64,000 nt of DNA from Bradyrhizobium sp. CCGE-LA001. Its GTDB lineage: Bacteria > Pseudomonadota > Alphaproteobacteria > Rhizobiales > Xanthobacteraceae. Under the pieces are notes generated by a model. The model saw only the letters and a program-made list of their open reading frames with translations. It was not told where the DNA came from and made no database searches. This document shows positions 51,574 to 62,294 of the stretch, in pieces (within the stretch, counting starts at the first letter, position 1; each line of letters opens with the position of its first letter). Both the position numbers and the translations under genes were made by a program. The DNA lies in contig NZ_CP013949.1 in assembly GCF_000296215.2 (NCBI RefSeq), positions 4,705,501 to 4,769,500 on the forward strand, given 5' to 3'.

Positions 51574-51658
51574 TGGTGCGCTCGGAGGGACTCGAACCCC
51601 CACGGTGTTACCCACTGCCACCTCAAGGCAGCGCGTCTACCAGTTCCGCCACGAGCGC
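51574..51658 (-). tRNA. tRNA-Leu (anticodon GAG)
   Basis: On the minus strand the gene starts GCGCTCGTGGCGGAACTGGT and ends GGTTCGAGTCCCTCCGAGCGCACCA. The acceptor stem pairs GCGCTCG with CGAGCGC, discriminator A, and CCA is encoded. The anticodon stem CTGCC/GGCAG closes a TTGAGGT loop, giving anticodon GAG (reads CUC/CUU). A long variable arm (type II) is present (TGGGTAACACC), as expected of tRNA-Leu. Length 85 with CCA. Confidence 0.96.
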
Positions 51659-51845
51659 TAGGAGATGCCGGCCTGAGGCTTGAAGGCTGGCCGGATCAGC
51701 GGCCGCCGATCTAACAAATCCATCAGGGGGATACAAGCCTGCAAAGACCCCGAATTCCACAAGCTTGGCAGGAAATCACACCCGCCCGGATCGGCCCTAT
51801 CGGGAGCTCAGGTCTTGCCCGGGCTGCAACCGCGTACCCGGGTCG

Positions 51846-52088
51846 CTACCGCGTACCCGGCGAGCGCGGCAGCATCTGCTTGACCTCGACCGCGATGCGG
51901 TTGCGGTCGACCAGCACGACGCCTGAGGCGACCGGCAGATTGTTGGCCAAAACCTTGACCTCGTCGGCCTCCGTTGCGTCCAGCTCGATGATGGCGCCGC
52001 GGGAAAGACGTAATACTTGATGGATCGGCATGGTGGTCGTCCCGAGGACGACCATGAGATCCACGGTGACTTTATCGAGAGTGGGCAC
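51846..52088 (-). CDS. FliN-like (FliMN C-terminal/SpoA) protein
   Basis: 80 residues from GTG 52088 (MPTLDKVTVDLMVVLGTTTM), or longer to a TTG at 52184 without recognised sequence. The SpoA/FliN motif is clear: VTVDLMVVLGTTTMPIHQVL, LRLSRGAIIELD, LPVASGVVLVDRNRIAVEV. In a flagellar motor this protein forms the C-ring switch; here it is an orphan away from flagellar genes, beside lipB. It may be a second motor component. Confidence 0.82.
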   Translation of the reverse strand: MPTLDKVTVDLMVVLGTTTMPIHQVLRLSRGAIIELDATEADEVKVLANNLPVASGVVLVDRNRIAVEVKQMLPRSPGTR

Positions 52089-52183
52089 TGTCAGGACCGC
52101 CGCAACTAAGGGACTTAGCCAAGAGATTGAACCAAGAGACTTGGCATTTGCTCCCGTGATGATCACCACGTTATGGTTAGCCA

Positions 52184-52921
52184 ATGGTTAATTCGCCTCA
52201 AAACCCCCGCCAAGACCTCGATTTGACGTCGTTTTCCGCCGCGGGCGGCGAGCCCGTCGAGTGGCGAATCTCCGACGCGCCGGTGCCCTATCCGGAGGCC
52301 GTCGCCGCCATGGAGGCCCGCGTCGCGGCGATCGCTGCGGGCGACGCCCCGGAGCTGGTCTGGCTGCTGGAACACCCCCCGCTCTACACATCAGGCACCT
52401 CGGGCAAGGAATCGGACCTGCTCGATGCCCGATTCCCGACCTTTGCGACCGGGCGCGGCGGGCAGCTGACCTATCACGGCCCCGGCCAGCGGGTGGTCTA
52501 TGTCATGCTGGACCTCAAGCGCCGCCGGCCGGACGTGCGGGCCTATGTCGCGAGCCTGGAGGAGCTGATCCTGCGCACGCTGGCCGCCTTCAACGTCCGC
52601 GGCGAACGGCGCGAAGACCGGGTCGGCGTGTGGGTGAAGCGGCTCGACAAGGGCGCCGATCACGAGGACAAGATCGCGGCGATCGGCGTCCGCCTGAAGC
52701 GCTGGGTCTCGTTCCACGGCATCGCCATCAATGTCGAGCCGGAGCTGTCGCATTTCGCCGGCATCGTGCCCTGCGGCGTCGTCGATCCCCGCTACGGCGT
52801 CACCTCGCTGGTCGATCTCGGCCAGCTCGTCACCATGGCCGACGTCGATATCGCGCTCCGGCAGGCGTTCGAGGAGCTGTTCGGGCCGACCCGCGCGCTG
52901 TTGCCGGAAGCTGCGGTCTGA
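52184..52921 (+). CDS. lipB: Octanoyl-[acyl-carrier-protein]:protein octanoyltransferase
   Basis: 245 residues. LipB transfers octanoyl from ACP to lipoyl domains of 2-oxoacid dehydrogenases. Motifs: [35 protein letters not shown], the catalytic Cys-containing [19 protein letters not shown] (Cys about 195) and the Lys in [15 protein letters not shown] (about 174). The start 52184 reads [14 protein letters not shown]; an internal start is possible. Divergent from the FliN-like gene. Confidence 0.94.
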   Translation: MVNSPQNPRQDLDLTSFSAAGGEPVEWRISDAPVPYPEAVAAMEARVAAIAAGDAPELVWLLEHPPLYTSGTSGKESDLLDARFPTFATGRGGQLTYHGPGQRVVYVMLDLKRRRPDVRAYVASLEELILRTLAAFNVRGERREDRVGVWVKRLDKGADHEDKIAAIGVRLKRWVSFHGIAINVEPELSHFAGIVPCGVVDPRYGVTSLVDLGQLVTMADVDIALRQAFEELFGPTRALLPEAAV

Positions 52922-52960
52922 CATTTCGGCGCCGTTCGGAGCGAGCCTTGCCACCGATTT

Positions 52961-52989
52961 AGGCCGCGGGTGAATTGCACCCGCGGCCT
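52961..52989. terminator. Hairpin between lipB and the tautomerase gene
   Basis: AGGCCGCGGGTG-AATTG-CACCCGCGGCCT has a 12-base perfect stem, lying between convergent gene ends (52921 and 52996). There is no T-tract, so it may work as a rho-independent-like stop for both strands or as an mRNA-end stabiliser. Confidence 0.6.
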
Positions 52990-52995
52990 GCAACA

Positions 52996-53418
52996 TCACG
53001 CCGCCTTCGGCGCAACCTCGAGCTTGCCGGCGATGTAGCGCCGCTCCTGGGTCAGGCCGCCAAAGCCGTAGGCGTCGCCCTTGACCTCGTCGACATGCAG
53101 ATAGGTCTCGGGATGCAAGGGACCGAGGATCTCGGCCATGCGCTTGAACATGGCGGCGAGATAGGCTGCCTTCTCATCCTTGGTATTGGTGCCTTCGGTG
53201 ACGTGGATGTCGATCCAGTAGCTCGCAAGTTGCTGCTCGGCGAGCGACTGGCCGCCGGCGAACCAGTCGCCAGCCTCGACCGACTTCACGATGATGGCGG
53301 TGACCTTTGGGTCCTTGTGCAGGATTTTTGCGGTGAGCTCGGACACGGCATTCGCGATGTCGGCCTTCAGCGAGGCGGACTGGCGGGAGGTGGTGTAGGA
53401 CACGGTGATCAGGGGCAT
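52996..53418 (-). CDS. 4-oxalocrotonate tautomerase-family protein
   Basis: 140 residues, starting MPLITVSYTT so that Pro2 becomes the catalytic Pro1 after Met removal. Other family features: ASLKADIANAVSELTAKILHKDP and a longer C-terminal extension (FGGLTQERRYIAGKLEV). Twice the usual 62-aa size of 4-OT, fitting the cis-CaaD/MSAD-like fused class. The substrate is unknown. It is divergent from a LysR regulator 111 bases away, which may control it. Confidence 0.85.
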   Translation of the reverse strand: MPLITVSYTTSRQSASLKADIANAVSELTAKILHKDPKVTAIIVKSVEAGDWFAGGQSLAEQQLASYWIDIHVTEGTNTKDEKAAYLAAMFKRMAEILGPLHPETYLHVDEVKGDAYGFGGLTQERRYIAGKLEVAPKAA

Positions 53419-53529
53419 TGTCGTTCTCCTCGATATGCCGCGCAATGCGTGCGGCGTTGGGAAGAAACTAGACCTCCAGCCGTCATTTTGGTATCTTATC
53501 TCTCTTGATACCAGTGATAATGATTCATA

Positions 53530-54381
53530 ATGACAGCAACGCTCGACATCACCACCGTCCAGGCATTCCTGCTGGTCGCCGACCTCCAGAGTTTCACCCG
53601 AGCCGCCGAAGCGCTCGGGGCGACGCAGGCTGCCGTCAGTCTCAAGCTGCAGCGGCTGGAGACATTGCTGGAGAAGCGCCTCGTCGAGCGCTCGCCGCGC
53701 GCGGTCCGCCTCACCGCCGATGGGGCCGCGTTCCTCGATCGCGCCCGCGCGCTGATGACGGCACACGATCTCGCGCTGTCGGGCGACGCGCCGGCCGCCC
53801 AGTCGCTCTCGCTCGGCATCTCCGATCACGCTGCTGGCCCGGAGCTGGTGCCCCTGCTCGAACGTCTGCATGCGATGGCCTCGAACCTGACCCTCGCCGT
53901 CACCATCGGCTTCTCGCGCGAAATGCAGGACGCCTATGATGCTGGTGACCTCGATGCGGTGATCGTTCGCCAGGAAGGCAGCCGCCGCGGCGGCGAGAAG
54001 CTGACTGAAGACGAATTCGGTTGGTTCGCAGCGCGACGCTTCACGCTGCCGAAGGGTGAAGCATTGCCGCTCGCGACGCTCGCCCCGCCCTGCGGCGTCC
54101 GCGCCGTAGCCGTGCGCGCGCTCGACAAGGCCGGCCTCGCCTGGCGCGAGCGCTTCGTCGGCGGCGGCGTCACGGCCGTGGTGGCGGCAGCGCTGGCCGG
54201 ACTTGCAATCGCGCCGTTGGCGCGGCGGATCGCACCTCCGGGCTTGGTCGACATCGGCCCTGCCCACAAGCTGCCGAAACTCGGCAGCTCCAAAGTGATG
54301 CTGCATTCGAAGGTCAGCGATCCCGCCAAGCTTGCGGCGCTGCGTGCAGTGGCGGCAACGTTCCGAAGCGGAGTGGCTTGA
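53530..54381 (+). CDS. LysR-family transcriptional regulator
   Basis: 283 residues. HTH at the N-terminus: ITTVQAFLLVADLQSFTRAAEALGATQAAVSLKLQRLETLLEKRLVERSPRAVRLT. A periplasmic-binding-like co-inducer domain follows from about residue 90. It is divergent from the tautomerase gene, the standard LysR arrangement, so tautomerase is its likely target. The inducer cannot be guessed from sequence. Confidence 0.88.
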   Translation: MTATLDITTVQAFLLVADLQSFTRAAEALGATQAAVSLKLQRLETLLEKRLVERSPRAVRLTADGAAFLDRARALMTAHDLALSGDAPAAQSLSLGISDHAAGPELVPLLERLHAMASNLTLAVTIGFSREMQDAYDAGDLDAVIVRQEGSRRGGEKLTEDEFGWFAARRFTLPKGEALPLATLAPPCGVRAVAVRALDKAGLAWRERFVGGGVTAVVAAALAGLAIAPLARRIAPPGLVDIGPAHKLPKLGSSKVMLHSKVSDPAKLAALRAVAATFRSGVA

Positions 54382-54393
54382 CGGCCCCTTACC

Positions 54394-55830
54394 TCACAAG
54401 ATCGCCTCGAACGCGCTACGCAATGTCTCGTGCCTGAACACGAAGCCGCGGCTCAGCGCCTTGTTCGGCAGCACGCGCTGGCCGCCGAGCAGGAGCTCAT
54501 CGGCAAAGCCGCCGCCGATCCGGCGCAACAAGCTGCCGGGAATGCGGAATATCGCGGGCCGATGCAGGCAGCGGCCGAGCTCCTCGGTGAATTTTGCGTT
54601 GGTCACGGGAATCGGCGCGGTGGCGTTGACGGGACCGCTGAGATCGGGCGTTGCCATCACATAGGCGATCAGCCGGATCAGATCGTCGCGCTCGATCCAG
54701 GACATCCACTGCCGCCCGGTGCCGAGAGGGCCGCCGAGCCCAAACTCGAACGGCGTCAGCATGCGCGTGATGAAGCCGCCCTCCGTGCCGAGCACGAGAC
54801 CGATGCGCAAATAGACCACGCGGACACCGAGCTCCTCCGCCGGCCGCGCCGCCTTCTCCCAGGCTGCACACAGCTCATGGCTGAAGCAGGCATGCGATTT
54901 CGCCGATTCCGTCAGCACCTGGTCGGCCCACAATCCATACCAGCCGATCGCGGAGCCACTGACGAGCACCTCGGGCTTGCGGTCCAGCCGTGCGATCAGT
55001 TTCACGACCTCGCCGGTCATGTCGATGCGTGAGCCGATGATCCTTGCGCGCTTTTCCTCGGTCCACAAGCCGTTGCCGATCGGCTCACCGGCGAGGTTGA
55101 CGATGGCACCGATCTGCGTGTCCGCGGCGAGCTGATCGAGGCTGGTGATCAGCGTCACGGGCGGCGGCAGCATCTCGGCTTTCGCCGGATTGCGGATGAG
55201 CGCGATGACGTCGTGCCCTGCCCCGCTGAGGCTCGCCGCCAGGCGGCTGCCGATGAAGCCGGTGGCCCCAGTGATCAGCACGGTCTTTCGACTGGCGAGC
55301 TTCTCGACGAGCCCGGTCGCGGCGATACTGCGCATGCGGCCGAGCCGGCGCATCGCCGCAAAGTCCCTGAGGCCGCACAGCGCAGCGCCAATCGCACAGG
55401 CGGTCGCGGCGATGCTGAGCAGGCCTTGATAGACGATGGTCGCGCCAAAGGGCTTCATCGCCCATCCGATCAGCACCGGCAGCAGCAGCACCAGGATGGC
55501 GCCGTAATTGATCGCGAGCAGCGTGTGATTGATCCGCTCGCTCGGGGGCAGCTTGCGGCTCAGATCCTCCTCGACGAAATCCATCAGCGTGATGACGATC
55601 TCGGCGACCAGCACCGCGACGATTAGGAGCGCCAGCACGCCGTAAACCTCTAGCCAGCCGAGGACGAGGAACAGCAGCGCATAGAGCATGTTGCGGATGC
55701 CGTGCAGCTTCAGCTCGAAGCGCTGCGACGGACGCCAGGCCAGGCGCTCGGTGAATTCATGATGATAGAAGGTGTCGAACACGCCCATCCCGATCTGAAT
55801 GGCGATGAGCGTCCATAGCAGCGGCGTCAT
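54394..55830 (-). CDS. Membrane domain fused to TIGR01777-type epimerase (YfcH-like)
   Basis: 478 residues. The N-terminal about 165 contain four membrane helices (LLWTLIAIQIGMGVFDTFY, MLYALLFLVLGWLEVYGVL, GAILVLLLPVLIGWAM). The C-terminal 300 are an SDR-type domain: VLITGATGFIGSRLAASL, IGAIVNLAGEPIGNGLW, RRIIGSRI-like RARIIGSRIDMTG, ASGWYG replaced by GSAIGWYGLWADQVL. Function is unknown; the family resembles sugar epimerases. It follows the DUF4166 gene with a 4-base overlap. Confidence 0.85.
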   Translation of the reverse strand: MTPLLWTLIAIQIGMGVFDTFYHHEFTERLAWRPSQRFELKLHGIRNMLYALLFLVLGWLEVYGVLALLIVAVLVAEIVITLMDFVEEDLSRKLPPSERINHTLLAINYGAILVLLLPVLIGWAMKPFGATIVYQGLLSIAATACAIGAALCGLRDFAAMRRLGRMRSIAATGLVEKLASRKTVLITGATGFIGSRLAASLSGAGHDVIALIRNPAKAEMLPPPVTLITSLDQLAADTQIGAIVNLAGEPIGNGLWTEEKRARIIGSRIDMTGEVVKLIARLDRKPEVLVSGSAIGWYGLWADQVLTESAKSHACFSHELCAAWEKAARPAEELGVRVVYLRIGLVLGTEGGFITRMLTPFEFGLGGPLGTGRQWMSWIERDDLIRLIAYVMATPDLSGPVNATAPIPVTNAKFTEELGRCLHRPAIFRIPGSLLRRIGGGFADELLLGGQRVLPNKALSRGFVFRHETLRSAFEAIL

Positions 55831-56492
55831 GACACGGCCTCCCTGAACAAGGCGGACTGATGGATCAGCGCGCCGTAACGCGGATGAATGACATCGAGGG
55901 TGAAGCGGAAGGCGCCCTCGCCGAGGTCGCGATGGGTCACCGTGAGATCGCCCGGCGTGAGCCAGGGCGGCAACGGGATCCAGAGGCGTCCGAGCTGCAA
56001 GCCATAACCGGCGCTGCGGAAGGTCAGCGTCTCGCCTTCGACCGCGATATGCAGCGCCATCGAGACGCCGCAGCCAACATATTCCTCGAGTCCGGTCGGG
56101 CCCGCGAAGCGTTTTGCCGAATGGATGACTTGAGGAAAGCCGCGTTTGCGCGCGCAGATCCGCGTCCAGGTCTGGCCGCCAGTCGCGCCGTCCTCGGTAA
56201 CAGTCACGATCATCGGCACGCCGATGTCGCGACCGGTCGGCAGCGGCCCGCCGATCAGCCTTGCTGCTTGCGCAAACCACCAGCCGAGATTGCTGAATGC
56301 GACCTCGTCGACGATTCCGACATAGACGACGCTGTCGCCGTCGGCGACCCGCTTGGAAAAGCGCCGCCAGGTCGCGAGCGGCAGGCGCCCCCAATCCTCG
56401 TCCGACAGTAGCGCGCGAAAGCGGCGATCGTCGAAGAGTTTTGTGTGCGTGGAGGTCGATGCGCTGAAGCCTGATATTCGAGCCGACGTCAT
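55827..56492 (-). CDS. DUF4166-family protein
   Basis: 221 residues. Beta-rich and soluble: KLFDDRRFRALLSDEDWGRLP, VADGDSVVYVGIVDEVAFSNL, and GGQTWTRICARKRGF near the centre, ending RYGALIHQSALFREAV. DUF4166 is commonly encoded beside TIGR01777 proteins, as here (4-base overlap). No enzymatic residues assigned. The gene lies 16 bases downstream of the regulator, so the three form an operon. Confidence 0.78.
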   Translation of the reverse strand: MTSARISGFSASTSTHTKLFDDRRFRALLSDEDWGRLPLATWRRFSKRVADGDSVVYVGIVDEVAFSNLGWWFAQAARLIGGPLPTGRDIGVPMIVTVTEDGATGGQTWTRICARKRGFPQVIHSAKRFAGPTGLEEYVGCGVSMALHIAVEGETLTFRSAGYGLQLGRLWIPLPPWLTPGDLTVTHRDLGEGAFRFTLDVIHPRYGALIHQSALFREAVS

Positions 56493-56508
56493 CGCACCCT
56501 CCTTGACG

Positions 56509-57066
56509 CTATTTGGCCTTGCCCAGCGGCAACAGGTTGGCGATCTTCTCGCCAAGCCGCATCAAGGCGACCAACCGCGGCCGCGGCACCTTCAGCATCT
56601 GCATGAACCAGTGGTCGGCGAGCTCGGTGAAGGCGAGCATCTCCTTCAGCCGCTTGCTCGCGACCGGACTGATGGTGGGATCGTCGGTAGCATCGGCCAC
56701 GCAAGCACGAAGCGCCGTGATCGCCGGATCGATCTCCCGTTCCTTGCGGCGCGCCGCGATCCTGGCCGCGACCTCCCAGATGTCGGTCTCGGCTTCGTAG
56801 TGGTCGCGGCGGTCACCGAGGATCGGCACGCGCCGGATCAGATTCCAGGCAATCAACTCCTTCAGCGAGTTCGAGACATTGGAGCGCGCCATGCCGAGCG
56901 TGTCGGCGATGTCCTCAGCCGTCATCGGCGCTTCGGCCAGATAGAGCAGCCCGTGGATCTGGCTGACCGAGCGGTTGACGCCCCACTCGTCCCCCATGTC
57001 GCCCCAATGCAGAATGAAGCGTTCGATCGCGGCGGGTAGTTTCTTTCTTCCGGTTATTTCTGTCAT
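56509..57066 (-). CDS. GbsR/MarR-type regulator of the DUF4166-TIGR01777 operon
   Basis: 185 residues. A winged-helix core (about 25-95): SVSQIHGLLYLAEAPMTAEDIADTLGMARSNVSNSLKELIAWNLIRRV, a GbsR-like arrangement with GDRRDHYEAETDIWE in the wing. ATG 57066 is supported because -35 TTGACA and -10 GATATT lie just upstream, putting the transcription start at or within a base of this A; the longer frame to 57096 would lie in the promoter. The palindrome across the start codon suggests autorepression. Confidence 0.85.
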   Translation of the reverse strand: MTEITGRKKLPAAIERFILHWGDMGDEWGVNRSVSQIHGLLYLAEAPMTAEDIADTLGMARSNVSNSLKELIAWNLIRRVPILGDRRDHYEAETDIWEVAARIAARRKEREIDPAITALRACVADATDDPTISPVASKRLKEMLAFTELADHWFMQMLKVPRPRLVALMRLGEKIANLLPLGKAK

Positions 57067-57101
57067 AACAGAAATATCTGACGATACCGCCGTCATGTCA
57101 A
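57055..57101 (-). promoter_or_regulatory. Leaderless promoter and overlapping palindromic operator
   Basis: On the minus strand: TTGACA (57101-57096), 17-base spacer, GATATT (57078-57073), then the palindrome TATTTCTGT-CATA-ACAGAAATA (57055-57076, 9-base arms), which overlaps both the -10 and the regulator's ATG (57066-57064). The transcript would start at the ATG, a leaderless mRNA. Confidence 0.7.
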
Positions 57102-57156
57102 GTGCGGCGGCCGAGTTGCGAGCGACATGCGATTGCCCAAAAATGTCCCCAGACGG

Positions 57157-57181
57157 GGAACTATCCGTCGTCTCCAGCGTT
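57157..57181 (+). promoter_or_regulatory. EcfG (general stress) promoter of the hybrid histidine kinase gene
   Basis: GGAAC (57157-57161), N16, CGTT (57178-57181): exact match. The kinase ATG is 25 bases downstream, leaving a leader of about 18 bases. Confidence 0.74.
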
Positions 57182-57206
57182 TGCTCCCGTCGAGGCGGGG
57201 TCCGGA

Positions 57207-58727
57207 ATGGTTAAAAAGTCCAGTCAGCAGAGAGACTTGTTCGAGAGCGAACGCAGTTTCCGGCTGTTGGTTGAAGGGGTTGCGGACTACGCCCTCTACA
57301 TGCTCGATCCCACCGGGACCATCACGAGCTGGAACATCGGCGGCGAGCGCATCAAGGGCTATTCGCCCGGGGAGATCCTCGGCCAGCACTTCTCCCGCTT
57401 CTACACCGAGACCGACCGCGCCAACGGAAAGCCCGCACGGGCCCTCGGCATTGCCCGCGAAAAGGGCCGCTACGAGGAGGAAGGCTGGCGGGTCCGCAAG
57501 GACGGCACGTTCTTCTGGGCGAGCGTGGTCATCGATCCGATCTACGAGGACGGCCAGCTGGTCGGCTTCGCCAAGATCACGCGCGACATCACCGAACGCC
57601 GCAACACGCAGCTCAAGCTCGAGGCGATGCAGAAGCAGCTCGCCGAATCCCAGAAGTTCGATGCGCTCGGCCAGCTCACCGGCGGGGTCGCCCATGACTT
57701 CAACAATCTGCTGATGATCATCAGCGGCAGCCTCCACATGCTGAAGCGAGGAGGCAACGACGAGGCCAAGCTTCAGCGCGCGATCTCGGCCATCGACACC
57801 GCCACCAAGCGCGGCGCGGCGTTGACCAACCAGCTCCTCACCTTCGCGCGGCGGCAGAGCGTCAACCCGCAGGCGATCGACTTCGCCGAGCGCATCACGG
57901 CGATCCGCGAGGTGCTCGATGCCGGCGTCGGCAGCTCCGTGCGCCTCGCCTTCGACATCAGCGGCGACCTCTGGCCGGTCAGAACCGACGTCTCCGAACT
58001 CGAGACCGCGCTACTCAACCTCGTCATCAATGCCCGCGACGCGATGCCCGACGGCGGCACGGTGACGATCGGCGCGCGCAACATCATGCTCGATGAGGCT
58101 CCCCTCGCCGGTGACTTCGTTGCGATCGATGTCGCCGATACCGGTCTCGGTATTCCCGGTGACGTCCTCGACAAGATCTTCGAGCCGTTCTTCACCACCA
58201 AGCCGATCGGAAAAGGCACCGGCCTCGGCCTCTCCCAGGTGCATGGCTTTGCCCATCAGGCCGGCGGCACGATCAAGGTCGCCAGCGAGCTCGGCAAGGG
58301 GACCACCTTCACCATCCTCCTGCCGCGCGCCGACAAGGCGCCGGCGCGCGAGACGGCCGGAGAGGCGTCGTTCCGCGGCAGCGGCACGGTACTGCTGGTC
58401 GAAGACAATCCCGACGTCGCATCCGTGAGCGTCGGCCTCTTGGAACAGCTCGGCTACAGCGTGCGCCGCGTGGCCGATGCCGAGGCCGCGTTGCTCGAGA
58501 TCGAGAAGAACGGCGTCGACTTCGTGTTCTCGGACATCGTCATGCCCGGCAAGATGGACGGGCTCAGCCTCGCCCAGCACCTGCGCCAGATCCGCCCCGG
58601 CCTGCCCATCCTGCTCGCCACCGGCTACAGCGAGGTCGCCGCCGGCGTGCGCGGCGATTTCCCGATCCTGCGCAAACCCTACGAGATCCACGAGCTCAGC
58701 GAAGCCATCGCCAAGCTGCCAAGGTGA
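57207..58727 (+). CDS. Hybrid PAS-sensor histidine kinase with receiver
   Basis: 506 residues. PAS/PAC domain (about 15-130: [42 protein letters not shown]). Dimerisation H-box [19 protein letters not shown] (His about 161), HATPase N-box [16 protein letters not shown]1 [11 protein letters not shown]2 [11 protein letters not shown]-terminal receiver (about 392-505) with [15 protein letters not shown] and Asp in [15 protein letters not shown]. It has no membrane segment, so the signal is cytosolic, probably redox, light or a small ligand. ATG 57207 lies directly downstream of a perfect EcfG promoter; no cognate output gene adjoins. Confidence 0.92.
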   Translation: MVKKSSQQRDLFESERSFRLLVEGVADYALYMLDPTGTITSWNIGGERIKGYSPGEILGQHFSRFYTETDRANGKPARALGIAREKGRYEEEGWRVRKDGTFFWASVVIDPIYEDGQLVGFAKITRDITERRNTQLKLEAMQKQLAESQKFDALGQLTGGVAHDFNNLLMIISGSLHMLKRGGNDEAKLQRAISAIDTATKRGAALTNQLLTFARRQSVNPQAIDFAERITAIREVLDAGVGSSVRLAFDISGDLWPVRTDVSELETALLNLVINARDAMPDGGTVTIGARNIMLDEAPLAGDFVAIDVADTGLGIPGDVLDKIFEPFFTTKPIGKGTGLGLSQVHGFAHQAGGTIKVASELGKGTTFTILLPRADKAPARETAGEASFRGSGTVLLVEDNPDVASVSVGLLEQLGYSVRRVADAEAALLEIEKNGVDFVFSDIVMPGKMDGLSLAQHLRQIRPGLPILLATGYSEVAAGVRGDFPILRKPYEIHELSEAIAKLPR

Positions 58728-58764
58728 TGGCTCTTCAGTTCACCCCTCACCCGCTACGGCGTAG

Positions 58765-59064
58765 CTAGACCGTCGGCAACACCGAGAACGCTTCCCCGGT
58801 CCGGCGCAAGTTCAGCTCATCGACACTCGCCGTCTCGCTCGTCACGCTGTCGACACGCGAGGACGGCGGGCCGTGGCGGCACAGTGCGACCATGTCGGCA
58901 ACATGGTTCGGCGGGCCTGCGAACAGCGCTTCGACGCTGCCGTCGCGGCGGTTGCGGACCCAGCCTTCGAGGCTGCTCGCGGTCGCCTGGTATTCGACCC
59001 AGGCGCGGTAGCCGACACCCTGCACGCGGCCGCGGATCATGACCTGGAGGATCGCCCGGCTCAT
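58765..59064 (-). CDS. acyP: Acylphosphatase
   Basis: 99 residues, standard size. Active-site segments [20 protein letters not shown] (Arg about 19) and [17 protein letters not shown] (Asn about 37) are visible. Hydrolyses acyl phosphates such as acetyl phosphate and carbamoyl phosphate. Its start overlaps the end of the next gene by 4 bases (ATGA) so the two are translationally coupled. Confidence 0.93.
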   Translation of the reverse strand: MSRAILQVMIRGRVQGVGYRAWVEYQATASSLEGWVRNRRDGSVEALFAGPPNHVADMVALCRHGPPSSRVDSVTSETASVDELNLRRTGEAFSVLPTV

Positions 59065-59927
59065 GTCTTCAGCCCGAGAAAATCGGCGCTACGCGCCCTC
59101 ACGTCGGTCTCGCGCATGACGCGGTTCGTCAGCTCCGCCGATGCCAATCCCTTCAGCGCTTTCGGCGCCGTGCCTTCACGCAGCGCTTTCTGAGTCTCAT
59201 AGACGGCCTGGATTGCAGCCGCGATCGGCGCATGGCCCTGGAGCGCGATGCGCACGCGTTGAGTCCTGAGATAGTCGAGCGCGTTCAGTTCGTCCGGCGC
59301 GCCGCCGAGCACGATTGGAAGGCGGGTGGCGGATGTGATGGCCTCGAGCTCCGCGCGCGACTTGATGCCGGTGAAGAACAGCGCATCGACACCGGTCGCC
59401 TCATAGGCCTGCGCACGGCGGATCGCATCCTCGACCGAAGTGGTCGCGGCAGCACCCGTACGCCCCATGACGACCAGCGAGGGATCGTTGCGGGCATCGA
59501 GCGCCGCCTTCATCTTGCCGACGCCTTCCTCGAGCGTGATCAGCTGCACCTTCGTCTCGCCGAACGCCGCCGGCAGCAGCGTGTCCTCGATGGTGAGGCC
59601 GGCGGCCCCCGCCGTCTCCAGCTCCTGCACCGTGCGCCGCACGTTCAGCGCATTGCCATAGCCGTGATCGGCATCGACCAGGACCGGAAGCGCCGAGGCG
59701 CGCGACATCCGGCGCATCTGCTCGGCAAGCTCGGTGAGCGTGATCAGCGTGACATCGGGATCGCCGAGCACGGCCAGCGAGGCCACCGATCCCCCGAACA
59801 TGCCGAGCGGAAAGCCGAGATCCTCGGCAATGCGGATCGAGATGGCGTCGTAGACCGAGCCGGGATGGACGCAAGTTTCGCCCGACAGGATGGAGCGAAG
59901 TTTCTCGCGGCGGGAACGAAAGGCCAT
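59061..59927 (-). CDS. Isocitrate lyase/PEP mutase-family protein (oxaloacetate decarboxylase-like)
   Basis: 288 residues. The barrel motifs include [40 protein letters not shown] (catalytic Asp and Gly) and [17 protein letters not shown]. The active-site Cys motif of true isocitrate lyases (KKCGH) is absent; instead the length and sequence fit oxaloacetate decarboxylase or PEP-mutase relatives acting on 2-oxo acids, with Mg2+. Coupled to acylphosphatase. Product is inferred. Confidence 0.82.
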   Translation of the reverse strand: MAFRSRREKLRSILSGETCVHPGSVYDAISIRIAEDLGFPLGMFGGSVASLAVLGDPDVTLITLTELAEQMRRMSRASALPVLVDADHGYGNALNVRRTVQELETAGAAGLTIEDTLLPAAFGETKVQLITLEEGVGKMKAALDARNDPSLVVMGRTGAAATTSVEDAIRRAQAYEATGVDALFFTGIKSRAELEAITSATRLPIVLGGAPDELNALDYLRTQRVRIALQGHAPIAAAIQAVYETQKALREGTAPKALKGLASAELTNRVMRETDVRARSADFLGLKT

Positions 59928-59967
59928 GGTGCTGTCTCAGTTAGGTCACGGAGGCCTCAGCATACTC

Positions 59968-60058
59968 CGTCATTGCGAGCGAAGCGACGCAATCCAGAAA
60001 TGCATCCGCAGAGACAGACTTGGATTGCTTCGTCGCGAAGAGCTCCTCGCAATGACGG
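59968..60058. repeat. Dispersed palindromic repeat, copy 3
   Basis: Outer ends CCGTCATTGCGAGCG and CTCGCAATGACGG, with internal AATCCAGAAATGC ... TTGGATT. Shorter than the other copies. It lies between the PEP-mutase-family gene start and the end of pccA. Confidence 0.85.
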
Positions 60059-60093
60059 TGGTTGCGGGCAGAAAGCCCGCCCCACTCACACCT

Positions 60094-62109
<2,016 letters not shown>

Positions 62110-62294
62110 GCTTTTCTTGAGTCTCGACCTTGGGCGGGACCCTTCCCTGGCCGTTGGGGCCTTTGGGACGGGCCGTGTGGCTCCCGTGGTACATCAAAAT
62201 GGGCCGGAGGCAACGGTCTAAATCCGCCCCGTTCTGGCGTACCAGCGCAAGACCGAAGCCGGCTTAGAAAGGGGGCAGCGGGCCTTGGGGCCGC

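Noticed and set aside
52088..52184. Longer N-terminus for the FliN-like protein (to TTG 52184)
   Set aside because: The extra 32 residues have no SpoA-family similarity; they overlap the lipB promoter region.
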